Shown: positions 54,096-62,188 of the stretch, one piece after another
Numbering within the stretch: position 1 is the first letter of the stretch
Layout of the letters: the number at the start of each line of letters is the position of its first letter
Source of the DNA: Mycobacterium angelicum
Lineage (GTDB): Bacteria > Actinomycetota > Actinomycetes > Mycobacteriales > Mycobacteriaceae
Direction of reading: 5' to 3'
Assembly (NCBI RefSeq): GCF_002086155.1
Contig: NZ_MVHE01000010.1
Location: 62,001 to 126,000 of the forward strand
DNA: 64,000 nucleotides
The notes under the pieces: model-generated
The model's input: only the letters and a program-made list of their open reading frames with translations
The model's database searches: none
Told to the model about the DNA's origin: nothing
Made by a program: the position numbers and the translations under genes

Positions 54096-54158
54096 AAACC
54101 GACCCTACGTGAGGCGGATGCGAGCAAATCCGGGTAAGACGCGGGTTAAGTTTGCGAC

Positions 54159-56534
54159 ATGCGAGTTGACGGGCGCGACATCACCGTTTCCGGAGACTTG
54201 CTGCAACCGCTGATGCGGCGCACCAACGACATCATCCGGCTCGTCCTGGCCTCGTTCTTCCTGGTGCTGGTCGTCACGAGTTCACTGATCACCCGGCCGC
54301 GCTGGGTGGCGCTGGAAAAGTCCGTCTCCCAGATCGTCGGGGTGCTCACGCCCACGCAGTCCGATCTGGTCTATCTGGCCTACGGCATCGCGATCCTGGC
54401 CCTGCCGTTCGTGATTCTGATCGGCCTGATCCTGTCCCGGCAATGGAAGCTGTTGGGCGCATATGCCGCCGCAGGGCTGACGGCCGTGCTGCTGCTGTCC
54501 ATCAACAGCAACCGCATCGCCGCGCCGCGATGGCACTTCGACCTGTCCGACAAACTCACCACGCTGCCGGCCCAGTTCCTCGACGACCCGCGGTGGATCG
54601 CCATGCTGGCGGCGGTGCTGACCGTGTCGGGTCCGTGGCTGCCCGCACGCTGGCGACGCTGGTGGTGGGCGCTGCTACTGGCTTTCGTGCCGATCCATCT
54701 GGTCATCAGTGCCATCGTGCCGGCCCGCTCGTTGGTGGGTCTCGCGGTGGGCTGGCTGATCGGCGCCTTCGTGGTCCTGGTCGTCGGCACACCGGCGCTG
54801 GAAGTGCCGCTGGACGCCGCGGTCCGCGCCCTGGCCAGACGCGGATTCGTGGTGTCGATGCTGGCCGTGGTCCGGCCGGGCGGACCCGGGCCACTCGTAT
54901 TGGCGGCCGTATCAACGGATTCCGAATCCAGAGCGGCCGTCGAGCTGTACGGCCCACACCAGCGCAGCGGCGGTGCGTTGCGCCAGCTCTGGTGGAAGCT
55001 GCGGCTGCGCGGCTCGGAAACCGCACCCTTGCAAACCTCGATGCGCCGCGCCGTAGAGCATCGCGCCCTGATGACCATCGCGATCGGCGACGCGGGCGTG
55101 GCCAACACGTCCTCGATCGCCTTCGCCGCGCTCGACCGGGGCTGGACGCTGTACGCGCACAAGCCCGTTCGCGGTGTTCCCCTGGACGAATGCGCAAGCA
55201 AGACACCGGTCACCAAGGTCTGGGAATCGCTGCAGACCCTGCACGAACATCAGATCTCGCACGGCAACCTGCGCAGCCACGACATCACGGTCGCCGACGG
55301 GACCGTGCTTTTCGGCGGCTTCGGCAATGCCGAATACGGCGCCACCGACGCCCAGCTGCAATCCGACATCGCCCAATTGCTGGTCACCACAACCGCCCTG
55401 TACGACGCCGAATCCGCGGTGGGCGCAGCGATCGAGGTGTTCGGCAAAGACGCCATCCTGACCGCCTCCCGTCGGCTCACCAAATCTGCTGTGCCCAAAC
55501 GTATTCGCGCATCGGTCGCCAATGCGCCAGACGTCATCGCCGCCGCGCGTGCGGAGGTGAAGCGCCAAACCGGCGCCGACGAGATCGAGACCCAGACGAT
55601 CACCCGGTTCAGCCGTAGCCAGGTCGTTCAACTGGTGCTGATCGGCGCACTGGTCTATGTCGCGTACCCCTTCATCAGCACGGTGCCGACGTTCTTCTCC
55701 GAACTGCGCACTGCGAACTGGTGGTGGGCGCTGCTGGGTCTGACGGTGTCGGTGCTGACGTATATCGGTGCGGCAGCGGCGTTATGGGCTTGCGCCGACG
55801 GGCTGGTGAGCTTCTGGAAGCTGTCGCTCATGCAGGTGGCCAATACCTTCGCGGCAACGACCACCCCGGCGGGCGTCGGCGGTCTGGCACTCAGCACGCG
55901 CTTCCTGCAGAAGGCCGGACTGAGCCCGTTGCGGGCCACTGCGGCGGTGGCGCTGCAGCAAACCGTGCAGGTGATCGTCCACCTCGCACTGCTGATTTTC
56001 TTCAGCGCGGTTGCCGGAACATCGACCGACCTGTCGCACTTCGTTCCGAATGCCACGGTGCTGTATTTGATCGCGGGAGCCGCGCTGGGCATCGTCGGCA
56101 CCGTCTTGCTGGTGCCCAATCTGCGGCGCTGGCTTGCCACGGCGGTGCGGCCCAGGCTCAAGGAGGTAACCAGCGACCTCATCGAGCTTGCCCGCGAACC
56201 CAAACGACTCGCACTGATCCTGCTCGGTTGCGCCGGAACAACTCTCGGCGCAGCGCTGGCGCTGTGGGCCAGCATCGAGGCGTTCGGCGGGGGCACCACC
56301 TTCGTCACCGTCACCGTGGTGACCATGGTCGGCGGAACCCTGGCCTCGGCGGCCCCTACCCCCGGCGGGGTGGGTGCGGTCGAGGCGGCGCTGATCGGTG
56401 GGCTGGCCGCCTTCGGTGTGCCCGCTGCCATCGGCGTCCCGTCGGTGCTGCTGTATCGGGTGCTCACCTGCTGGCTGCCGGTCTTCGCCGGCTGGCAGGT
56501 CATGCGCTGGCTCACCAAGCGCGAGATGATCTGA
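54159..56534 (+). CDS. Integral membrane protein with embedded pseudokinase and flippase-like domain (Rv0585c-like)
   Basis: 791 residues. N-terminal membrane block of six or so helices (about 25-225), a soluble middle (about 230-490) and a C-terminal block matching the lysylphosphatidylglycerol-synthase/AglD membrane family (VVQLVLIGALVYVAYPFIST...ATTTPAGVGGLALSTRFLQKAG...SAAPTPGGVGAVEAALIGGLAAFG). The middle resembles a protein kinase C-lobe: HEHQISHGNLRSHDITVADGTVLFGGFGNAEYG. Asp of HxD is Asn and the DFG Asp is absent, so it is a predicted pseudokinase. Matches the place and size of M. tuberculosis Rv0585c (about 795). May flip or handle an isoprenoid- or glycerol-linked lipid under control of the pseudokinase. 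Confidence 0.85.
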   Translation: MRVDGRDITVSGDLLQPLMRRTNDIIRLVLASFFLVLVVTSSLITRPRWVALEKSVSQIVGVLTPTQSDLVYLAYGIAILALPFVILIGLILSRQWKLLGAYAAAGLTAVLLLSINSNRIAAPRWHFDLSDKLTTLPAQFLDDPRWIAMLAAVLTVSGPWLPARWRRWWWALLLAFVPIHLVISAIVPARSLVGLAVGWLIGAFVVLVVGTPALEVPLDAAVRALARRGFVVSMLAVVRPGGPGPLVLAAVSTDSESRAAVELYGPHQRSGGALRQLWWKLRLRGSETAPLQTSMRRAVEHRALMTIAIGDAGVANTSSIAFAALDRGWTLYAHKPVRGVPLDECASKTPVTKVWESLQTLHEHQISHGNLRSHDITVADGTVLFGGFGNAEYGATDAQLQSDIAQLLVTTTALYDAESAVGAAIEVFGKDAILTASRRLTKSAVPKRIRASVANAPDVIAAARAEVKRQTGADEIETQTITRFSRSQVVQLVLIGALVYVAYPFISTVPTFFSELRTANWWWALLGLTVSVLTYIGAAAALWACADGLVSFWKLSLMQVANTFAATTTPAGVGGLALSTRFLQKAGLSPLRATAAVALQQTVQVIVHLALLIFFSAVAGTSTDLSHFVPNATVLYLIAGAALGIVGTVLLVPNLRRWLATAVRPRLKEVTSDLIELAREPKRLALILLGCAGTTLGAALALWASIEAFGGGTTFVTVTVVTMVGGTLASAAPTPGGVGAVEAALIGGLAAFGVPAAIGVPSVLLYRVLTCWLPVFAGWQVMRWLTKREMI

Positions 56535-56554
56535 CGGCAGCCGGCCGAACTCGC

Positions 56555-59185
56555 TTATTCCTCGGCCAGGTCGGAGACCACGACGAGCACGATCGACCGC
56601 CTGCTGCTATTGCCGACCGTGGTGGTCAGATAAAGCAGGTAGTACTCGTCGGGCACCGACTGTGCCACCGTAATCGGTATCGCGACCTTGGCCGAACCCC
56701 GGTCTGAGAACCGCCCGGACTTGGCTGCGGCGGTGATCCCGTCGTGGGAGCCCACGCCGGTAATGGTGTAGTCGCCGGCGCCATCGATCATCCGTTGCGC
56801 ATCGAGGGTCACGGTGCCGTTACCACCCGGCGCGATGGTGACGATGGGTTGCGAAACATTCACGGTGACAGCCGAACTGCCCGTCCCGAACGATGGCGGC
56901 GCGGACGACTCCGCGGCGCCCCAGTCCTTGTTCGGCCGGCCGGAAAGCACATAACTCAGGTCGCCACCGGTTCGGATGATCGACTCCGGAAGAAACGTGT
57001 GATCGGTGGGCCGGCCGTCGACGCTCAGCGACTTTATGTACTTCATCCGAATGGGCGCAGAAGCACCCGGCGCGGATATCCGGATGGATCGGCCAGCCGG
57101 GAGCGTGATGACGGCGCGCTCGAAAAGCGGTGTGCTGACCGACAATATCGATGTGCCCGGGATGATCGGATACATGCCGAGGGCGGCCCAGACGTACCAG
57201 CTGGACAGCGCGCCGAGGTCATCGTTGCCCGGCTCGCCGTCCGGGTAAGGGCCGAATAACCCTCGCACCCGGTCGACGGTGCGCTGAGTTTTCCACGGTT
57301 GACCGAGGTAGTTGTACAGCCACGGCACGCCGAACCCCGGCTCGTTGCCGGCCCAAAGATAGGGTTCGTTGGGACCCACGTTCAGCTTCTTGGTGAATCG
57401 GTCCAGCCGCTCGGCGGCTGCGGCGCGGCCACCGAGAGCGGTCACCAGACCGGCGACGTTATGCGGCACCCACCACACGTACTGTTCGGCGTTGCCCTCG
57501 TCGTATCCGTCCTGACCGAAACCGAAGGGGGACTTGGTGAAACCCGGACCGTTGCGAAAGAACCCGGTCAAGCTGCGCGGTGAGATGTAACCGGTGCTGG
57601 GATTGAACAGGTTCTGCCAGTACTGTGCGCGGTTTTGGAATTCGGCGGCGATTGCGCTCTCGCCGAGCGACTCGGCGAACCGGGAGATGGCGAAGTCGTC
57701 GGCTGACCATTCCAGCGTGATCGATGCACCCGCGATCCGGCCGCCAGTGCGAAACTCCTCGGTCTGCGGGGCGTAGCCGAGCTGCAAATAGGTTGCGACA
57801 CCCGGCCTTTCCACATAGCCGTTGAGCCCGACACCGCCGCGGGTGGCCCCGTCGACCATGTATCGCAGTGCCGTTTTGACATCGAAATCCGTTGCGCCGA
57901 AGGTGTACATATTCGCGATGAGCGGCACTACATTGTCGCCGCTCATCTCGCCGGTGGCCGAATTCGCGAGGGCCCAGCGGGGATACGAGCCGCTCTGCTC
58001 CGCATCGTTGACCAATGATTGGGCCATATCACCGGCCTGCCGGGGAAACAGCAATCCCTGTAAGGCCGCGAGACCCCGATAGGTGTCCCAGTCGGAGAAG
58101 TTGGCGTACTGAGTGCGTCCCTGCGCCACGGTATGGACGGCGCCGTCGAACCCGATGTAGCGCCCGTCGGCATCGTTGAATGTGTTGGGGTGCAGCAAGG
58201 ATCGGTACAGACTGCTGTAGAAGGTCTCCAGCTGGTTGCGGTCGCGGCCGGCCACCGCGATGTGCGACAGTGCCGTGTTCCATTCGTTGGTTGCGGCGGT
58301 ACGGACCTCGTCGAAAGTCGTTCCGCCCTCGGCCGTCAGATTCGCCCGGGCCCCCTCGACACTCACGTAGGAGATCGCGGTCCGCACCTCGAGTACCGAG
58401 CCGGCCGGGAATTCCACATATGCCCCGCTGCGACGCGAATTGACGCTGTTGGCACCGGCATACACCGCTTGACCGTCCCAGGCGCCGTAAGACGTGAACG
58501 GCATGCTGAACTTCATCGCGAAGTACACCGTGTAGGTGTTGTTCTTGCCGCAGAAGCGGCCGCTGGTCGCCGATCCGGTGATTGTAGTGTCGTCGACAAT
58601 TTGCAGGCTTGCCGCCGAATTGCCCGCCAGCGAAGCGCCGGAACGCACGTGCAACAGCGCGGGCCGGCCGTTATGCGGGTAGCTGAACCGGCCCACACCG
58701 GTGCGGGTGGTAGCGGTGAGTTCGGCGAGCACTCCGGTGCCCGGAAACCGCACCGTGTAGTAGCCGGGCACGCCGCGCTCATTGTGTTTATGGGAAATCC
58801 GTTCCCAGGCCATCCAGGGATAGGCGCCGATGGGCGTGGTGGTCGGCAGCATGGAAATGTCGCCGAAAGCCGCGCAACCCACCGAGGCGTGGGTCATGCT
58901 GAATCCGGTCGAGTGGGGATTGTCGTGGTCGTATCCGGCGTAATCGTCGACGGTGTCCGGCGAGTATTGCACCATCCCGAACGGCACCGAGGGGCCCGGG
59001 AAATTGTTGATTTCTCCTACCGTCTCACCACCGGTACCGGTGCCGTTGAGCGTGTCGACATATTCCACTGGATTGGTAACCAGCCCGGGCTCACCGTCAT
59101 AGGTGATGGGCGAAAGCGCGGCCACGAACGCCACGAAAAGCACTCCCGCTCCCATCAGCGCGATGAGTGCACGTCGTGACCGCAT
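56555..59185 (-). CDS. GH92 family alpha-1,2-mannosidase (Rv0584-like)
   Basis: 876 residues. An N-terminal hydrophobic segment ([20 protein letters not shown]) serves as signal or anchor, so it acts outside the membrane. GH92 features: [32 protein letters not shown], the [13 protein letters not shown] block, [20 protein letters not shown] and the C-terminal [21 protein letters not shown] with catalytic acids, followed by a beta-sandwich tail. GH92 enzymes are Ca2+-dependent exo-alpha-mannosidases; the mycobacterial substrate may be lipomannan, arabinomannan or mannoproteins. It is convergent with the pseudokinase membrane protein (20 bases). Confidence 0.94.
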   Translation of the reverse strand: MRSRRALIALMGAGVLFVAFVAALSPITYDGEPGLVTNPVEYVDTLNGTGTGGETVGEINNFPGPSVPFGMVQYSPDTVDDYAGYDHDNPHSTGFSMTHASVGCAAFGDISMLPTTTPIGAYPWMAWERISHKHNERGVPGYYTVRFPGTGVLAELTATTRTGVGRFSYPHNGRPALLHVRSGASLAGNSAASLQIVDDTTITGSATSGRFCGKNNTYTVYFAMKFSMPFTSYGAWDGQAVYAGANSVNSRRSGAYVEFPAGSVLEVRTAISYVSVEGARANLTAEGGTTFDEVRTAATNEWNTALSHIAVAGRDRNQLETFYSSLYRSLLHPNTFNDADGRYIGFDGAVHTVAQGRTQYANFSDWDTYRGLAALQGLLFPRQAGDMAQSLVNDAEQSGSYPRWALANSATGEMSGDNVVPLIANMYTFGATDFDVKTALRYMVDGATRGGVGLNGYVERPGVATYLQLGYAPQTEEFRTGGRIAGASITLEWSADDFAISRFAESLGESAIAAEFQNRAQYWQNLFNPSTGYISPRSLTGFFRNGPGFTKSPFGFGQDGYDEGNAEQYVWWVPHNVAGLVTALGGRAAAAERLDRFTKKLNVGPNEPYLWAGNEPGFGVPWLYNYLGQPWKTQRTVDRVRGLFGPYPDGEPGNDDLGALSSWYVWAALGMYPIIPGTSILSVSTPLFERAVITLPAGRSIRISAPGASAPIRMKYIKSLSVDGRPTDHTFLPESIIRTGGDLSYVLSGRPNKDWGAAESSAPPSFGTGSSAVTVNVSQPIVTIAPGGNGTVTLDAQRMIDGAGDYTITGVGSHDGITAAAKSGRFSDRGSAKVAIPITVAQSVPDEYYLLYLTTTVGNSSRRSIVLVVVSDLAEE

Positions 59186-59366
59186 AGCTTCTCTTACTGC
59201 AAGGCGCCTCTTCTCGCGGGTCTTTTGCGGATCTAATCAGTCAGATCGTTAACTTGGCCGAAATGCGTCCATCTCTTGTAGCGGCCGTTAGGGGGCCATT
59301 TCGGCTAGTCTCAGTCCGACGTTGCCGGTCGCAGGTACCGGCCCATTTCTCGGGAGATGCGAATAC

Positions 59367-60056
59367 ATGAAGAACTTCACTGCCGCAATCGCGACCGTGG
59401 CGTTGGGCCTGGCGCTGGTTGGTTGCGGCTCTGACAACAAGAGCAACACCAAGACGTCGACGTCCACGAGCACGTCGACGTCCACCTCGACCTCGACGTC
59501 GACCACCACGTCAACCAGCACGGCCCCGGGTCAGCAGGCCAACAAGACCATCGCCGACTACATCATCGAGAACCACATCACCGAGACCCCCGTTCACCAC
59601 GGCGACCCGGGCTCCCCGACCATCAATCTGCCGGTGCCCGAGGGATGGACGCTGATCCCCGAGGGCTCTGGCGCCCCATATGGCGGCATCGTTTACAGCA
59701 AGCCCACCGACCCCAACGACCCGCCGACGATCGTGGCCCTGGTCTCCAAGCTCACCGGTGACGTCGACCCGGCCAAGATCATCCAATACGCTCCCGGTGA
59801 GCTGAAGAACCTGCCCGCCTACGAGGGCAGCGGCGACGGCAGCGCATCCACGCTCGGCGGCTTCCAGGCCTGGCAGCTCGGTGGCTCTTACACCAAGAAC
59901 GGCAAGAAGCGCGCGGTCGCGCAGAAGACGGTCGTGATCACCAGCCCGAACGGCTTGTTCGTGCTGCAGCTCGACGCCGACTCGCTGGACAGCGAGCAGG
60001 CGGTCTTGATGGACGCCACCAACGTCATCGACGACCAGACCACCATCGCGCCCTAA
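59367..60056 (+). CDS. lpqN: Lipoprotein LpqN
   Basis: 229 residues. Signal peptide MKNFTAAIATVALGLALVGC with a lipobox ending at Cys20. Residues about 28-52 are a (Ser-Thr) repeat linker, then the LpqN domain IADYIIENHITETPVHHGDP...LPVPEGWTLIPEG...YGGIVYSKPTDPNDPPTIVALVSKLTGDVDPA. Secreted or surface lipoprotein; M. tuberculosis LpqN has been reported to bind host CBL. Followed by a strong terminator. Confidence 0.95.
   Translation: MKNFTAAIATVALGLALVGCGSDNKSNTKTSTSTSTSTSTSTSTSTTTSTSTAPGQQANKTIADYIIENHITETPVHHGDPGSPTINLPVPEGWTLIPEGSGAPYGGIVYSKPTDPNDPPTIVALVSKLTGDVDPAKIIQYAPGELKNLPAYEGSGDGSASTLGGFQAWQLGGSYTKNGKKRAVAQKTVVITSPNGLFVLQLDADSLDSEQAVLMDATNVIDDQTTIAP
59454..59522 (+). repeat. Ser/Thr tandem-repeat tract in lpqN
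   Basis: ACGTCGACG/ACGTCC/ACCTCG-type hexamers encode alternating Ser-Thr residues just after the lipid-modified cysteine. Such short direct repeats are prone to slippage, and the tract differs from the M. tuberculosis linker. Confidence 0.75.
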
Positions 60057-60069
60057 GTCCGTAACCGCC

Positions 60070-60108
60070 GGCAGCGCCGCGGAGCCGATCCCGCTCCGCG
60101 GCGCTGCC
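60070..60108 (+). terminator. Intrinsic terminator after lpqN
   Basis: Perfect 16-bp stem, GGCAGCGCCGCGGAGC (60070-60085) with GCTCCGCGGCGCTGCC (60093-60108), loop CGATCCC, 13 bases past the stop. Confidence 0.85.
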
Positions 60109-60139
60109 GATTGGCCTTACGGTGTCTTACGGTGTTGTC

Positions 60140-60625
60140 ATGACAGAACAGTCGTATGCGGTAGACGTCGGGCATCCACCCTCTGCCCTCCTTCGTGTGA
60201 TCAACCCGGTCCTGGGCTTCCTGCTGGGCACACCCCTGGCCGGGCCGCTGCGCAAGCAGCTGATGGTGCTGAAATTCACGGGGCGAAAGTCGGGCCGCGA
60301 GTTTTCAATTCCCTTGAGCGCTCACGTTATTGACCGCGATCTCTATGCGCTGACCGGCGCGGTGTGGAAGGCCAACTTCCGCGGCGGCGGGGACGCACAA
60401 GTCGTCTACGACGGCAAGACGTCGCCGATGCGCGGTGAACTCATCACCGACCGCGCTGTCCTTCCCGATCTGTACCTGCGGTGTGCGCAGTCCTATGACG
60501 TCAAGCACGCTCAGCGCATGATGGGGCTGAAATTCCGCGAAAACCGTACGCCGACGCGCGACGAGTTCGCCGAGGCGATCGAGCGGCTGAAACTGGCGGC
60601 GGTGCGATTGACTGCGGCGAAGTAG
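60140..60625 (+). CDS. Ddn-like deazaflavin (F420)-dependent reductase family protein
   Basis: 161 residues from MTEQSYAVDVGHPPSALLRV. The nitroreductase/Ddn (FDOR) family signature is visible: MVLKFTGRKSGREFSIPLSAHVID and LYALTGAVWKANFRGGGDAQVVYDG, the pattern of the split-barrel F420-binding fold. A possible F420H2-dependent reductase of quinones or nitro compounds, but cofactor preference is not shown. The position corresponds to Rv0580c as I remember it. Follows the lpqN terminator on the same strand. Confidence 0.8.
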   Translation: MTEQSYAVDVGHPPSALLRVINPVLGFLLGTPLAGPLRKQLMVLKFTGRKSGREFSIPLSAHVIDRDLYALTGAVWKANFRGGGDAQVVYDGKTSPMRGELITDRAVLPDLYLRCAQSYDVKHAQRMMGLKFRENRTPTRDEFAEAIERLKLAAVRLTAAK

Positions 60626-60660
60626 CGGTCGCGATCATCACAACTTCATTGCGCGCCGGC

Positions 60661-62175
60661 ATGGCGTATCTGCTAGTCGCGGTCACCATTGCCGGCCTGC
60701 TCGTGGCATGTTCGCGCGGGCCGGCCGACCGGACCTCCTACGTGGGCGCGCCATGTCCGGCGCCGAACTTCCCGGGCATGCCGCAAGCCGACTTGGGTCC
60801 CGATTACAGCTGCGGTTATCTGACGGTGCCAGAGAACCGGGACAACCCCAAGAGCCGCACCATCAGAATCCTGGTCGCCCGGGTGAGGGCGGCCAGCGCT
60901 ACACCTAAGCCCGACCCCATCGTCTTCTTGGCCGGCGGTCCCGGGGGTGCGGGCACCCTCAGTGCCCCTGGCGTGGTGGCCGGCGGCATGAACACCGATC
61001 GCGACGTCATCTTCGTCAACCAGCGCGGCACGGTACACAGCGATCCGCACCTGAGTTGCCCGGAAATGGACGACTTCACCGCGCGCGCAGTGAATTTGGT
61101 GTTCGAGTCCGCGTCGACCGCGGATCTGGACGCGGCTGCCGTCGCCGCCTGCCGGAATCGTCTGGCCCCCAGCGGCGTCGATTTCGCGGCCTACAGCACC
61201 CGGGAGAATGCGGCCGATATCGCCGATCTGCGGGTGAAATTGGGCATCGATCAATGGAACGTCTACGGCGTCTCCTACGGCACCGACCTGGCCCTGCAGC
61301 TGCTGCGCGACCATCCCAAGGGCATCCGGTCGATGGTCCTGGATTCGGTGGTGCCACCCCAGATGAACCTTGTCGATCATTGGTGGGAGGCTCCCGCGAG
61401 CGGCCTGGCGGGGATATTTCAGGCGTGTGCCGACCAGCCGCCCTGCGCGGCCGCCTTTCCCAACCTGGCGACGGTTTTCCTCGATACCGTCAACAAGTTG
61501 AGCCAGACGCCGCTGCAGGTCACCACCACCGGCCCGGCCGGTGACGCGGTGCAGGTCACTATTGACGGCTCCAAGGTGGTGCCGCTGGTGCTCGACTGGA
61601 GCGCCGATCCCGCCAAGGTCGTCGACATTCCGCGAATGATCTTCGCGCTGTCCAAAGGGGACGGCAGTCTGGCCGGCGCGGGGATCGCCGCCGGTGTCCC
61701 GCCTGCGCCACAGCGCGGGCTGTTGGGTGCCGGCCTGGCGTTGGGCGCGTACTGCCAGGAGATGGCGAACTGGACCACGCCGGATCAGGCCCTGGCTCAG
61801 GCCCGGTTGGCGATGCCCGGGCTGCCCGATTCGGTGCTGCGGGTCACCCCGACCGGCGGCTGGATCTTCCGCGAGTGCGAGGCGTGGAAACTCGGCAGAT
61901 CAGACACCGCCGACACCCTTCCGGCGCTGAGCAAGGTTCCGACCCTGATCCTTTCGGGCTCATTCGACTCCAGCACCGCCCCGCAGTGGGTCAGGGAGAT
62001 CACGCCCGGGCTCAGCAACGCCGTGGCGTTGCGGGTCCCGGGGGTGGGCCACGGAGTGTTGCCGACGTCCACCTGCGCCCAGACCATCATGACGGCCTAC
62101 CTCAACAACCCTGGTCGCGACGTCGATCAGTCCTGTCTCGCGTACACCAACATGCCGAAGTTCAGCGTTCCCTGA
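60661..62175 (+). CDS. Exported lipoprotein alpha/beta hydrolase (TAP/proline-iminopeptidase-like)
   Basis: 504 residues from ATG 60661; a TTG at 60649 would add four. A lipobox LLVAC (Cys17) ends the signal peptide. Alpha/beta hydrolase core: CGYLTVPENRDNPKSRTIRI, VFLAGGPGGAGT (oxyanion), FVNQRGTVHSDP, nucleophile in VYGVSYGTD (Ser205), acid in LILSGSFDSSTAP and His in VPGVGHGVLPTSTCA. The arrangement is that of the mycobacterial Hip1/TAP-type serine peptidases. Presumably a cell-surface peptidase or esterase. Confidence 0.9.
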   Translation: MAYLLVAVTIAGLLVACSRGPADRTSYVGAPCPAPNFPGMPQADLGPDYSCGYLTVPENRDNPKSRTIRILVARVRAASATPKPDPIVFLAGGPGGAGTLSAPGVVAGGMNTDRDVIFVNQRGTVHSDPHLSCPEMDDFTARAVNLVFESASTADLDAAAVAACRNRLAPSGVDFAAYSTRENAADIADLRVKLGIDQWNVYGVSYGTDLALQLLRDHPKGIRSMVLDSVVPPQMNLVDHWWEAPASGLAGIFQACADQPPCAAAFPNLATVFLDTVNKLSQTPLQVTTTGPAGDAVQVTIDGSKVVPLVLDWSADPAKVVDIPRMIFALSKGDGSLAGAGIAAGVPPAPQRGLLGAGLALGAYCQEMANWTTPDQALAQARLAMPGLPDSVLRVTPTGGWIFRECEAWKLGRSDTADTLPALSKVPTLILSGSFDSSTAPQWVREITPGLSNAVALRVPGVGHGVLPTSTCAQTIMTAYLNNPGRDVDQSCLAYTNMPKFSVP

Positions 62176-62188
62176 GCACCGGGCCGTG

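Noticed and set aside
59454..59522. Possible CRISPR-like or satellite repeat
   Set aside because: The short hexamer repeats encode the Ser-Thr linker of LpqN in frame; no spacers.
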